Shown: piece after piece, positions 8,428 to 17,030 of the stretch
How the letters are laid out: each line of letters begins with the position of its first letter
Position numbering within the stretch: position 1 is the stretch's first letter
Assembly (NCBI RefSeq): GCF_023898865.1
Contig: NZ_JAGSOV010000023.1
Coordinates: forward strand, 62,001-126,000
Direction: 5' to 3'
Origin: Pseudonocardia humida
GTDB lineage: Bacteria > Actinomycetota > Actinomycetes > Mycobacteriales > Pseudonocardiaceae
DNA: 64,000 nt
The notes under the pieces: model-generated
Databases searched by the model: none
What the model saw: the letters and a program-made list of their open reading frames with translations, nothing else
What the model was told of the DNA's origin: nothing
Program-made: the position numbers and the translations under genes

Positions 8428-8837
8428 CGCGACCACTTGGTGATCGCGACGCTGGTGCCGCGCCCGACCTCGGTGTCGATGTCGAACTCGTCGACCAGGC
8501 GCTTCGCCCCGCTCAGCCCGAGCCCCAGCCCGCCACCGGACGTCCAGCCCGGGGTCAGCGCCAGGTCGAGGTCGGCGATGCCGGGGCCGGTGTCGCTGAA
8601 CACCGCGCGGATCCCGGAGCGGCCCCCGCGCTGCACGACCTCGATGCGCGCGGAGCCCGAACCGCCGTGCACCAGGGTGTTGCGGGCCAGCTCGCTGGCC
8701 GCGGTGACCAGCTTGGTCTGGTCGACCAGGGACAGCCGGATGGACTGCGCCTTGGACCGGACCAGCTGGCGCACCCGCACCACGTCGTCGCCGCTGGTCA
8801 CGGGCAGCTCGTCCACCCCGGTCGCCGACGTGCTCAA
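8424..8837 (-). CDS. rsbT: RsbT-like switch kinase
   Basis: 137 residues, the normal length of RsbT. It carries the N-box TAASELARNTLVHGG (N53), DTGPGIAD, and GLGLGLSGAKRLVDEFDI, then ends in KW near the C-terminus as RsbT does. RsbT phosphorylates RsbR and RsbS in the stressosome and, once released, activates a downstream phosphatase. The start is TTG at 8835-8837, overlapping the rsbS stop as TTGA. No ATG or GTG in this frame gives the right N-terminus without a large overlap. It is coupled at both ends (rsbS upstream, the RsbX-like gene downstream). Confidence 0.88.
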   Translation of the reverse strand: MSTSATGVDELPVTSGDDVVRVRQLVRSKAQSIRLSLVDQTKLVTAASELARNTLVHGGSGSARIEVVQRGGRSGIRAVFSDTGPGIADLDLALTPGWTSGGGLGLGLSGAKRLVDEFDIDTEVGRGTSVAITKWSR

Positions 8838-9298
8838 CGCCGGCTCGGATCCGGCCGGGCCCGCTCCCCCGCCGGGTCGTCGAGCGGGACGTAGTCGGCG
8901 TCGTCGTCGAGGTAGTCGAGGTCGTGGGCGGGGCGCCGCTCGGCGATCAGCCGGTCGAGGATCGCCCGGCCCTTCTCCAGGTCCAGCGCGGTGCGCACGC
9001 CTTCGAGGGACAACCCCAGCTCGACCAGCGTGATGGCCACCGCCGGGCGCATCCCGACCACGACCGTCTCGGCGTCGAGCACCCGCGACAGCGCCGCGAT
9101 CGAGCTGAACATCCGCCCGATGAACGAGTCGACGATGTCGACCGCGGAGATGTCGATGATGACGCCGCGGGCGCCGGTCGAGACGATCCGCTCGGCCAGC
9201 TCCTCCTGCAGCGCCAGCACGTCGTCGTCCTGCAGGTCGACCTGGATGGACACCAGCAGCGCGTCGCCCAGGCGCAGGACCGGAACCTGCTGGGTCAC
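8834..9298 (-). CDS. rsbS: RsbS-like stressosome scaffold (STAS domain)
   Basis: 154 residues. A single STAS domain spans about 5-115, with DISAVDIVDSFIGRM around S58, the serine that RsbT phosphorylates in the Bacillus protein (S59). A tail of ~35 acidic and proline-rich residues follows (YLDDDADYVPLDD), longer than in Bacillus. The GTG start at 9296-9298 overlaps the rsbR stop as GTGA, which fixes the start. The protein should co-assemble with RsbR into the stressosome core and hold RsbT. Confidence 0.88.
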   Translation of the reverse strand: MTQQVPVLRLGDALLVSIQVDLQDDDVLALQEELAERIVSTGARGVIIDISAVDIVDSFIGRMFSSIAALSRVLDAETVVVGMRPAVAITLVELGLSLEGVRTALDLEKGRAILDRLIAERRPAHDLDYLDDDADYVPLDDPAGERARPDPSRR

Positions 9299-10143
9299 CG
9301 ACGGCCCTCGCCGCGCCTGCGCACCACCTCGACACCGCTGCCGCGCAGCGCGTGCAGCAGGGCGTCGGCCAGGTTCGCCTTGGTGGGGATGTCGCCGAAC
9401 TCGATGCCCAGCGCCACGATGGTCTGGGCGATCTGCGGGCGGATCCCGGAGATGGTGCACTGCGCGCCCATCAGCCGGGCCGCGACCACGGTCTTGAGCA
9501 GGTGCTGGGCCACCTCGGTGTCGACCGCGGGCACCCCGGTGATGTCGATGATCGCGTGCTCGGAGCCGGTGTCGACCAGGGTCTGCAGCAGCTTCTCCAT
9601 CACGATCTGGGTGCGCGCGGAGTCCAGCGTGCCGATCAGCGGGACGGCCACGACCCCCTCCCAGAGCTTGACCACCGGCGTGGAGAGCTCCATGAGCTGC
9701 TCGGACTGCTCGGCGATCACCTCTTCGCGGGCCCGGACGTAGCTGTCGAAGGTCAGCAGGCCCAGCGCGTCCACCCAGCGGGAGGAGACGATCAGCACCT
9801 CGGCGGAGCGCCCGGTCCGGGTGGCCAGCTCGAACAGCGCGTCCTTGAGGCAGAAGACGCTCACCGCGGTCTCGCTCGGGGTGAACCCGCGCCGCGCGCG
9901 GTCGCGCGACAGCTCCGACAGCAGCGCCCGCACCTCGCCGTAGGCCTCGTGGTCGAGGTCGAGCCCGCCCGAGGTCACGGCCTTGGACAGCGCCGAGAGC
10001 AGGTCGCGGAAGGCGCGTTCGAGCTCGGCCGCCGCCGTGCGCCCCTGCAGGTGCGCCGAGGCGGCGCGCAACCACTGGTCGAGCAGCGCCTGCTCGTCCG
10101 CCAGCAGCAGCTCCAGCAGCTGCTGCCCGTCGTTCTCCGCCAT
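9295..10143 (-). CDS. rsbR: RsbR-like stressosome sensor (globin-like N-domain + STAS)
   Basis: 282 residues. Residues 1-150 are helical, matching the non-haem globin-like sensory half of RsbR. Residues 160-272 form a STAS domain with GTLDSARTQ (S175 at the T171 position of Bacillus RsbRA) and DITGVPAVDTEVAQ (T209 at the T205 position), then ISGIRPQIAQTIVALGI. Both phospho-acceptor positions are therefore kept, one as Ser. The ATG at 10141-10143 opens the operon. The 213-base gap to the divergent lacI contains TAGGGT on this strand as a possible -10, but no clear -35. The signal it senses cannot be read from sequence. Confidence 0.88.
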   Translation of the reverse strand: MAENDGQQLLELLLADEQALLDQWLRAASAHLQGRTAAAELERAFRDLLSALSKAVTSGGLDLDHEAYGEVRALLSELSRDRARRGFTPSETAVSVFCLKDALFELATRTGRSAEVLIVSSRWVDALGLLTFDSYVRAREEVIAEQSEQLMELSTPVVKLWEGVVAVPLIGTLDSARTQIVMEKLLQTLVDTGSEHAIIDITGVPAVDTEVAQHLLKTVVAARLMGAQCTISGIRPQIAQTIVALGIEFGDIPTKANLADALLHALRGSGVEVVRRRGEGRR

Positions 10144-10316
10144 GCTCGCCCTCTCGTCCCGTCCCGGGCGCGGAGTACCGCCCCACCCCCGGCTTGGCCC
10201 GATCACCCTATCCGCCCACCGCGGCGCGCCAGCCGACCACGTCGGGGCGGCGGGGTCCGCGGCCGATCGGTCCTTGTCATCACCCGGTCGGGTGGCTACC
10301 GTCACACCCGTCGTCG

Positions 10317-10332
10317 TCGATGCGTATCGATA
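10317..10332. promoter_or_regulatory. LacI-family operator before lacI
   Basis: TCGATGCGTATCGATA. Its first 14 bases are a palindrome with one mismatch and a central CpG, the form of LacI-family sites. The exact inverted copy lies at 11517-11532 before the sugar operon. It sits 25 bases before the lacI start, so the repressor probably controls itself. Confidence 0.7.
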
Positions 10333-10356
10333 ACCCTCCCTCGAGAGCGAGGTGCC

Positions 10357-11479
10357 GTGGTCACCAGCCGGGACGTGGCCCGCATCGCCGGGGTCTCGCA
10401 GAGCACGGTCTCCTACGTGATGAGCGGGCGCCGGTCGATCTCCCCGCAGACCCGCAAGCGCGTCTTGGACGCCATCGACCAGCTCACCTACCAGCCCAAC
10501 GCCGGCGCCCGCGCGCTGGCCAGCCAGCGCACCCAGGTGATCGGCCTGGTCGTGCCGTTCGGCCCCGGCGCCGACACCGCCGGCATCCTCCCGTTCCTGG
10601 AGACGATCGCCGGCTGCGCCCGCGCCGAGGACCACGACGTGCTGCTGGTCACGGCCGACGAGGGCGCCGCCGGGCTCACCCGACTGGCCGGGCGCGCGCT
10701 CTGCGACGCGATCGTGATGATGGGCATCGAGGCCGTCGACGCGCGCATCCCGGTGGCCGCGGCGCTCGGGGTGCCGGTGATCCTGATCGGCGTCCCGGAC
10801 GACAGCGCCGGGCTGCACTGCGTCGACCTGGACTTCTCCCGCGCCGGCGAGCTCGCCGTCGACGAGCTGGCCGCGCTCGGGCACGACCGGGTCGTGCTCA
10901 TCGAGCACCCGGCCGAGATCATCGACCGCGACCTCAACTACGTGCGCCGCTTCCAGCGGGGGGCCGCCGCGGCGGTCGGCAGGCACGGGCTCGACTACTC
11001 GGTCGTGGCCCCGGTCCCGCCGGGCCCGGCGGGGGCCCGCGCGGCCGGCCCGCGCGCGCGCGGGGGGGGGGGCCGCCGCGGCGGTCGGCAGGCAGGGGCT
11101 CGACTACTGGGTCGGGGCCCGGGCCCCGCCGGGCCCGGCGGGGGCCCGCGAGGCCGTCGAGCGCGCGCTCGAGGGCGGCGGCCGACCGGGGGTGGTCGTC
11201 CCGAGCGCCCAGGCCATCGGGCCGGTGCTGCAGGCCCTGGTCGAGCGCGGGGTGGTGCCGGGTCGGGACATCTCGCTGATCGGGCTGTGCACCGACGCCG
11301 CCGCCGAGGCGAGCATCCCCGCGGTGACGAACGTGTCGCAGGAGCCGCGGGACGTCTCGCGGCGCGCCATGGACATCCTCTTCCGGCTGCTCGATCGCGA
11401 CGGGGAGCACCCCGCCGAGCTGGTCGAGCTGATCGCGCCGCGGCTCACCCGCCGCGAGACCACCGTCCGCGCCCCCTGA
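10357..11479 (+). pseudogene. LacI-family regulator broken by a 109-base duplication
   Basis: From the GTG at 10357 the protein begins with a classical LacI helix-turn-helix (VARIAGVSQSTVSYVMSG, then the hinge PNAGARALASQRT) and the sugar-binding domain. The frame is lost at about 11040-11070, where a ~109-base stretch is imperfectly repeated, and resumes one frame over as VVPSAQAIGPVLQALVERG through the stop at 11479. Because 109 leaves remainder 1 on division by 3, removing one copy restores a single frame of 337 residues, the normal LacI length. Either the gene is truly inactivated or the duplication is an assembly artefact; the loss of A and T in the repeats favours an artefact. It should repress the ABC operon downstream. 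Confidence 0.82.
10962..11156 (+). repeat. Imperfect 109-base tandem duplication inside lacI
   Basis: The sequence from 10962 recurs from 11071 (offset 109) to about 11156. Differences between copies almost always replace A or T by G or C. An 11-base run of G (11062-11072) marks the junction, and the tail of the first copy is a degraded version of the sequence after the second. Such changes are unusual for real evolution and typical of poor reads in GC-rich DNA. Confidence 0.8.
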
Positions 11480-11516
11480 CCGCGGCACCCGCCGCCGGCG
11501 ATCGCCGCACGCCCGC

Positions 11517-11532
11517 TATCGATACGCATCGA
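11517..11532. promoter_or_regulatory. LacI-family operator before the sugar operon
   Basis: TATCGATACGCATCGA, the exact reverse complement of the site at 10317-10332. It lies 16 bases before the start of the binding-protein gene, where bound repressor would block transcription or early elongation. Confidence 0.7.
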
Positions 11533-11547
11533 CACGAGAGGACCGAC

Positions 11548-12777
11548 ATGGCTCGACGAGGAGCACCCCTACGGACCGCCGTTCCCGCGCTGGTCGCGGC
11601 CGCCGCACTCGGGCTCAGCGCCTGCGGCGGCGGGGGTGGGGGCGCCGGTGGCGGCGAGGTCACCTCGCTGCGCGTGCTCGACTACTACAACAACGAACCC
11701 GACAAGACCGTCTACGCGCAGAAGCTCGACGAGTGCGGGCGGCAGGCCGGCGTGGCGATCGAGCGCGAGGTGGTGCCCGGCGCCCAGCTCGTGGCCAAGG
11801 TGCTGCAGCAGGCGTCCTCGCGGACCCTGCCCGACGTCCTCATGCTCGACAACCCCGACCTGCAGCAGATCGCCTCCACCGGCGCGCTCGCCCCGGTCAC
11901 CGACTTCGGCCTGTCGGCCGACGGCTTCCAGGAGGGCGTAGCCAGCGCCTCGACCTTCGAGGGCCAGGTATACGGCCTGCAGCCGGTGACGAACTCGATC
12001 GGCCTGTTCTACAACGTCGACATCCTGGCCCAGGCCGGCATCACGCCCCCGACCACCTGGGACGAGCTCAAGACCGCCGCGGCCACGCTCACCCAGGGCG
12101 AGCGCTACGGCGTGGCCTTCTCCGCCGTGGCCGACTACGAGGGCGCCTGGCAGTTCCTGCCGTTCATGTGGACCAACGGCGGCGACGAGACCGACATCGC
12201 CACGCCGCAGACCGCGCAGGCGCTGCAGCTGTGGGTGGACCTGGTGAACTCCGGGTCGGCGTCGAAGTCGGTGCTGAACTGGGGCCAGGCCGACGTCAAG
12301 GACCAGTTCGCTGCCGGCAACGCGGCGATGATGGTCAACGGGCCGTGGCAGTTCCCGGCGCTGGACGAGGTGGCGGGCCTGGAGTACGAGGTCGTGCCGA
12401 TCCCGGTGCCGCGGGCCGGCCAGGACGTGGTGGCGCCGCTGGGCGGGGAGACCTGGACCATCCCGCGGACCGGCGACCCCGCCCGCCAGGCCAAGGCCGC
12501 CGAGATCGTCGCCTGCCTGAACACCGACGACAACCAGATCGCGCTGGCCACCGACCGCACCACCGTGCCCACCAAGACCGCGCTGCGCGACCGGTTCGTC
12601 GCCGAGGTGCCGCGGATGGCCGCCTTCACCGACATCGTGCAGACGGCCCGCTCGCGCACCGGCAAGCTCGGCGCCGAGTGGCCGGCCGCGGCCACCCGCA
12701 TCTACACCGCGGTCCAGACCGCGCTGACCGGCGGGGCCACCCCGGAGCAGGCCCTGCAACAGGCCCAGGATGGCTGA
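11548..12777 (+). CDS. ABC sugar transporter, substrate-binding lipoprotein
   Basis: 409 residues. An N-terminal signal ends in the lipobox LSAC (cysteine near residue 28), so the protein is tethered outside the membrane. The rest is a family 1 sugar-binding fold (SBP_bac_1), with the motifs LMLDNPDLQQIASTGAL, YNVDILAQAGITPPTTWDEL and FAAGNAAMMVNGPW. The start ATG at 11548 has GAGAGG eight bases upstream. It is first in an operon with two permeases, ThuA-like and Gfo/Idh genes, under the LacI operator. The sugar is not identifiable from sequence. Confidence 0.9.
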   Translation: MARRGAPLRTAVPALVAAAALGLSACGGGGGGAGGGEVTSLRVLDYYNNEPDKTVYAQKLDECGRQAGVAIEREVVPGAQLVAKVLQQASSRTLPDVLMLDNPDLQQIASTGALAPVTDFGLSADGFQEGVASASTFEGQVYGLQPVTNSIGLFYNVDILAQAGITPPTTWDELKTAAATLTQGERYGVAFSAVADYEGAWQFLPFMWTNGGDETDIATPQTAQALQLWVDLVNSGSASKSVLNWGQADVKDQFAAGNAAMMVNGPWQFPALDEVAGLEYEVVPIPVPRAGQDVVAPLGGETWTIPRTGDPARQAKAAEIVACLNTDDNQIALATDRTTVPTKTALRDRFVAEVPRMAAFTDIVQTARSRTGKLGAEWPAAATRIYTAVQTALTGGATPEQALQQAQDG

Positions 12778-13759
12778 CCGGGCGGGCGGGGTGGCGGCCC
12801 CCGACCGGCCGCTGGTGAGCGTCGCCGCGCCGGTGCCCCCGCGGGGCCCGGCCGGCGGGTGGCGCTCGCCGCGCGGGCGCGAGCGGCTGCTGCAGCTGGG
12901 CTTCCTCGTGCCGGCGGTGGCCTACCTGCTGCTGTTCTTCGGCTACCCCGTCGTGCAGAACGCCGTGATGGGGTTCCAGGAGTACACGACCCGCACCTTC
13001 TACACCGGCGAGGCGCCCTGGGTCGGCTTCGACAACTACGCGGCGGTGATCTCGTCGAACCTGTTCGGCACCGCCCTGCTCAACACGGCGCTGTTCACCG
13101 CGGGCTCGATCGCGGGCCAGTTCGTGATCGGGCTGGCGATCGCGGTGTTCTTCCAGCGGCGGTTCCCGCTCAGCGGCACGCTGCGCTCGCTGCTGCTGCT
13201 GCCGTGGCTGATCCCGCTGATCGTCTCCGGGGCGGTCTGGCGATGGATCCTCGACCAGGACAACGGCGCGCTCAACCAGTTCCTCGGCGTGCTCGGCGTC
13301 GCCGACCGCCCGGGCTGGCTGACCAGCACGTCGCTGGCCCTGGTCGCGGTGATCGCGGTGAACATCTGGATCGGCATCCCGTTCAACACCACGATCCTCT
13401 ACGGCGGGCTGCAGGACGTGCCCCGCGAGCTCTACGAGGCCGCGGCGCTGGACGGGGCCACCGGCTGGCGGGCGTTCCGGCACGTGACCTGGCCGCTGCT
13501 GCGCCCGGTGGTGAACGTGGTGCTGGTGCTCGGGGTGGTCTACACGATCAAGGTGCTGGACATCATCCTCGGGCTCACCGACGGCGGGCCGGCGAACGCG
13601 ACCCAGACCATCGCCACGCAGGCCTACCACCTGTCGTTCCAGGAGTTCCGGTTCGGGGAGGGCGCGGCGATGGGCAACGTGCTGATCGTCATCTCGCTGG
13701 TCTTCGCCCTGCTCTACCTGCGCGCCAACCGGCGCGCGCTGGCCGGTGAGGGTCGATGA
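12770..13759 (+). CDS. ABC sugar permease (MalF/UgpA type)
   Basis: 329 residues with six membrane helices after a ~40-residue cytoplasmic lead. The EAA loop that contacts the ATPase is present near residue 220 (YEAAALDGATGWRAFRHVTW). The gene overlaps the binding-protein gene by 8 bases and the next permease by 4 (ATGA). It forms half of the membrane channel. Confidence 0.9.
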   Translation: MADRAGGVAAPDRPLVSVAAPVPPRGPAGGWRSPRGRERLLQLGFLVPAVAYLLLFFGYPVVQNAVMGFQEYTTRTFYTGEAPWVGFDNYAAVISSNLFGTALLNTALFTAGSIAGQFVIGLAIAVFFQRRFPLSGTLRSLLLLPWLIPLIVSGAVWRWILDQDNGALNQFLGVLGVADRPGWLTSTSLALVAVIAVNIWIGIPFNTTILYGGLQDVPRELYEAAALDGATGWRAFRHVTWPLLRPVVNVVLVLGVVYTIKVLDIILGLTDGGPANATQTIATQAYHLSFQEFRFGEGAAMGNVLIVISLVFALLYLRANRRALAGEGR

Positions 13760-14580
13760 CCACCATCGCGCGCACGCGCCGGCGCGGCTGGGGCGACACC
13801 GTGGCCGGGGTGGCGATCCTGGCGGTGATGCTGTTCCCGCTGTACTGGATGCTCAACGTGTCCCTGCAGCCCAGCGGCGGAGCGGTGCGCACGCCGTGGA
13901 TCCCGCTGGACCTGTCCTTCGACGGCTACGCCACCGCGCTGCGCGAGCAGGGCCGCAACCTGGTCACCAGCCTGGTGGTCTCGCTCGGGTGCGTGGTGCT
14001 CAGCCTGGCCATCGCCACGCCGGCGGCCTACGCGCTGGCCCGGTTCCGGGTGCGCGGCGCCGGGGTGGTGCTGTTCGGGATCCTGCTCAGCCAGATGATC
14101 CCCGGCATCGTCGTGGCCAACGCGCTCTACAACGTCTACAGCGACCTCGGGCTGCTCAACTCGATCCCGGGACTGATCCTCGCCGACGCCTCGCACGGCA
14201 TCCCGTTCGCGATCATCATCATGCGCGCGTTCATGCTCGCCATCCCGGTGGAGGTCGTCGAGGCCGCGCGGGTGGACGGCGCGGGCCCGATCCGGGCGTT
14301 CGTCGCGATCGTGCTGCCGATGAGCCGCAACGCGCTGGTCACCGCCGGGCTGTTCACGTTCCTGTTCAGCTGGAGCGACTTCCTGTTCGCGCTCACGCTG
14401 ACCACGACCGAGCAGGTGCGCCCGGTGACGCTGGGGATCTACCAGTACATCGGCACGTACGTGAACGACTGGAGCTCGGTGATGGCCACCGCCGTGCTCG
14501 CCTCCGTCCCGGCGGTCGTGCTGCTGCTGGTGGCCCAGCGGTTCGTCGCCGCGGGCGTCGCCGGCGGCGCCCTGAAATGA
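13756..14580 (+). CDS. ABC sugar permease (MalG/UgpE type)
   Basis: 274 residues with six membrane helices and the EAA loop VEAARVDGAGPIRAFVAIVLP near residue 175. It is the second half of the channel. No ATPase gene follows; as in many actinomycetes, a shared MsiK-like ATPase encoded elsewhere would have to power the importer. The start ATG overlaps the previous stop as ATGA. Confidence 0.9.
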   Translation: MTTIARTRRRGWGDTVAGVAILAVMLFPLYWMLNVSLQPSGGAVRTPWIPLDLSFDGYATALREQGRNLVTSLVVSLGCVVLSLAIATPAAYALARFRVRGAGVVLFGILLSQMIPGIVVANALYNVYSDLGLLNSIPGLILADASHGIPFAIIIMRAFMLAIPVEVVEAARVDGAGPIRAFVAIVLPMSRNALVTAGLFTFLFSWSDFLFALTLTTTEQVRPVTLGIYQYIGTYVNDWSSVMATAVLASVPAVVLLLVAQRFVAAGVAGGALK

Positions 14581-14629
14581 CCGTGGCCCTGAACGACCGT
14601 GGCCCTGACATGACCGAGAGGACCGATCT

Positions 14630-15394
14630 GTGACTCCCGTCCGCGTGACCGTCTGGGGCGAGAACCGCCACGAGAAGATCGAGGAGCACGTCCGCGCCAT
14701 CTACCCCGACGGGATGCACGAGACGATCGCCGACGGCGTCCGGGAGAACCTGCGCGACGGCGCCGTCGTCACCACCGCGACCCTCGACGACCCCGAGCAC
14801 GGCCTCACCGAGGAGGCGCTGCGGGCCACCGACGTGCTGGTCTGGTGGGGCCACGCGGCCCACGACGAGGTCGCCGACGAGGTGGTCGAGCGCGTGCACC
14901 GGCACGTGCTGTCGGGCATGGGCCTGGTCGTGCTGCACTCCGGGCACTGGTCGAAGATCTTCATCAGGCTCATGGGCACCAGCTGCACGCTGCGCTGGCG
15001 CAGCGAGCACGACCGCGAGCTGATCTGGACCGTCGACCCCACCCACCCGATCGCCGAGGGGGTGCCGCACCCGCTGGTGATCGACTCCGACGAGATGTAC
15101 GGGGAGTTCTTCGACATCCCCGCCCCCGACGAGCTCGTCTTCATCAGCACGTTCTCCGGCGGGGAGGCCTTCCGCAGCGGCTGCACGTTCCGCCGCGGCT
15201 ACGGCCGGATCTTCTACTTCCGCCCCGGCGACCAGGACTACCCGACCTACCACCACCGGGACGTGCGCCGGGTCATCGCCAACGGCGTGCGGTGGGCGCG
15301 GACCGACCGGCCCGAGCGCGCCGCCCCCGTGCTGCTGCACCACGAGACCGGGGAGTTCTTCACCGGCACGGTCTACGCGGGGCCGCTGGGATGA
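14630..15394 (+). CDS. ThuA-like (trehalose utilisation) domain protein
   Basis: 254 residues of the ThuA family, a class I glutamine-amidotransferase-like fold. Visible features are [22 protein letters not shown] at the N-terminus, [15 protein letters not shown] (about 65-80) and [15 protein letters not shown] (about 97-112). In rhizobia, ThuA works with the Gfo/Idh/MocA enzyme ThuB on trehalose and related disaccharides through 3-keto sugars. The same pairing follows here, so a keto-glycoside pathway is likely. The start is GTG at 14630, preceded by the same GAGAGGACCGA leader as the binding-protein gene. It ends in an ATGA overlap with the next gene. Confidence 0.82.
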   Translation: MTPVRVTVWGENRHEKIEEHVRAIYPDGMHETIADGVRENLRDGAVVTTATLDDPEHGLTEEALRATDVLVWWGHAAHDEVADEVVERVHRHVLSGMGLVVLHSGHWSKIFIRLMGTSCTLRWRSEHDRELIWTVDPTHPIAEGVPHPLVIDSDEMYGEFFDIPAPDELVFISTFSGGEAFRSGCTFRRGYGRIFYFRPGDQDYPTYHHRDVRRVIANGVRWARTDRPERAAPVLLHHETGEFFTGTVYAGPLG

Positions 15395-16518
15395 GCGGTG
15401 CCGATCCGCGGCCGGCCGGTCCGCTGCCGGTGGTGCTGGCCGGCGCGGGGAACATGGGGCGGGCCTGGTGCGCCGCGATCGAGGACGACCCGGGCGTCGA
15501 GCTGACCGGGATCGCCGACATCGACCGGACCAGCGCACGCGCCGCGGCCACCGCGACCGGCCGCGACGTCGCCGTGGGGACCGACGCGGTCGAGCTGGCC
15601 GCGGCGACCGGCGCGCGCGCCGTCGTCGACGCGACCGTCCCGGCGGCCCACCACCCCGTGACCACGGCCGCGCTGTTCGCCGGCCTGGACGTGCTGGGCG
15701 AGAAGCCGGTGGCCGAGACGGTGGCCCAGGCGCTCTCGCTGGCCGCCGCGGCCCAGGTCAGCGGGCGGCTGTTCATGGTGAGCCAGTCGCGGCGGTGGAA
15801 CCCCCAGCTGTTCGCGCTGCGCGCGATGGCCGCGGACCTCGGCGCCGCGGGCACCCTGACCACCGGCTTCTTCCGAGCCCCGCGCTTCGGCGGGTTCCGC
15901 GAGGAGATGGCCCACCCCCTGCTGGTCGACATGGCGATCCACGCCTTCGACGCCGCCCGGTTCCTGCTCGACGCCGAGCCGGTGTCGGCGTACTGCGAGA
16001 CCCACAACCCGCCGTGGAGCTGGTACGCCGGTGACGCCTCGGCCACCGCGGTCTTCGCGATGGACAGCGGGGCCCGCTACACCTACACCGGCAGCTGGTG
16101 CGCCCCCGGCGCGCAGACGTCCTGGAACGGCGAGTGGCGGCTGAGCGCGCAGCGGGGCGCGGTCCGCTGGGACGGCGACCACGAGCCGGTCCCGGACACC
16201 GGCCCCGCGCCGCCCGTCGCCGCGGCGCCGTCCGGGATCGCCGCGGCGCTGCGCGCCTTCACCGACGCCGTGCGCACCGGGGCGACGCCGATGGGCGAGG
16301 TGCACGAGAACGTGCCGAGCCTGGCGATGGTGGAGGCCGCGGTCCGGTCGGCGCGCACCGGGCGCCGCGTGCTGATCGACGACGTGCTCGACGGGGCCCA
16401 CGCCGAGGCGCTGCGCACCGAGCCGCACCCCGACGTCCGCGCCGCGCTGGCCGGCTGGCCGTCGGCGCGGGAGGCGCTGGCCCGGGTCAGGGACGCCCGG
16501 ACGGCAGCACCGCCGTGA
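15391..16518 (+). CDS. Gfo/Idh/MocA family oxidoreductase
   Basis: 375 residues. The N-terminal Rossmann domain has [11 protein letters not shown] at about residue 17 for NAD(P). The family signature GEKPVAET supplies the catalytic lysine, and [13 protein letters not shown] carries the usual histidine. The enzyme should oxidise or reduce a hydroxyl of a sugar or cyclitol. The ATG overlaps the ThuA-like stop. It is the last gene of the sugar operon and its 3' end overlaps the convergent peroxidase gene by 32 bases. Confidence 0.87.
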   Translation: MSGADPRPAGPLPVVLAGAGNMGRAWCAAIEDDPGVELTGIADIDRTSARAAATATGRDVAVGTDAVELAAATGARAVVDATVPAAHHPVTTAALFAGLDVLGEKPVAETVAQALSLAAAAQVSGRLFMVSQSRRWNPQLFALRAMAADLGAAGTLTTGFFRAPRFGGFREEMAHPLLVDMAIHAFDAARFLLDAEPVSAYCETHNPPWSWYAGDASATAVFAMDSGARYTYTGSWCAPGAQTSWNGEWRLSAQRGAVRWDGDHEPVPDTGPAPPVAAAPSGIAAALRAFTDAVRTGATPMGEVHENVPSLAMVEAAVRSARTGRRVLIDDVLDGAHAEALRTEPHPDVRAALAGWPSAREALARVRDARTAAPP

Positions 16519-16978
16519 TCGCCGAGACGACCTCGTCCGACTCGGGCCCGGTGCGCGGGCGGAACCGGCCCACGACCGTCCCGTCCGGGGCCACCAGGAA
16601 CTTCTCGAAGTTCCACTGGACGTCGCCCGCCTCGCCCGCGGCGTCCTCGGTGGCGGTCAGCGCGGCGAACAGCGGGTGCCGCCCCGACCCGTTGACCTCG
16701 ACCTTCTCGGTCAGCGGGAAGCTCACGCCGTAGGTCGCCGAGCAGAACGCCGCGATCTCCTCCGCCGTCCCGGGCTCCTGGCCGGCGAACTGGTTGCACG
16801 GCACGCCGAGGACGGTGAACCCGCGGTCGGCGAAGCGCTCCTGCAGCCGCTCCAGCCCGGAGTACTGCGGGGTCAGCCCGCACTTCGACGCGACGTTGAC
16901 GACGAGGACGGCCCGACCGTCCAAGGCCGGGAGCGGGCCGCCGTCGAGGGCGGCGATCGGGGTGTCGAGCAGCGTCAT
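16487..16978 (-). CDS. Glutathione-peroxidase family protein (Cys type)
   Basis: 163 residues from the ATG at 16976-16978. The active-site set is visible: C33 in VASKCGLTPQY, Q in GVPCNQFAGQEPG, and W-N in VQWNFEKF. The Cys form lacks selenium, and in actinobacteria such enzymes usually draw electrons from thioredoxin or mycothiol systems rather than glutathione. It reduces peroxides in the cytoplasm. A longer frame starts at 17008 but the added residues are not family-like. Confidence 0.88.
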   Translation of the reverse strand: MTLLDTPIAALDGGPLPALDGRAVLVVNVASKCGLTPQYSGLERLQERFADRGFTVLGVPCNQFAGQEPGTAEEIAAFCSATYGVSFPLTEKVEVNGSGRHPLFAALTATEDAAGEAGDVQWNFEKFLVAPDGTVVGRFRPRTGPESDEVVSAITAVLPSGRP

Positions 16979-17030
16979 CCGCCCGACGCTACGCCGCTCG
17001 ACGATCACGCTCGCGCGCGGACGTCGGTGC

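Noticed and set aside
11192-11479. A separate 95-residue gene
   Set aside because: It is the C-terminal part of the LacI protein, displaced by the duplication.
9352-12777. A 1141-residue plus-strand open frame across the stressosome genes, lacI and the sugar-binding protein
   Set aside because: Only its parts 10357 onward and 11548 onward are real; the rest is antisense to rsbR and has no domain. GC-rich DNA leaves long empty frames.
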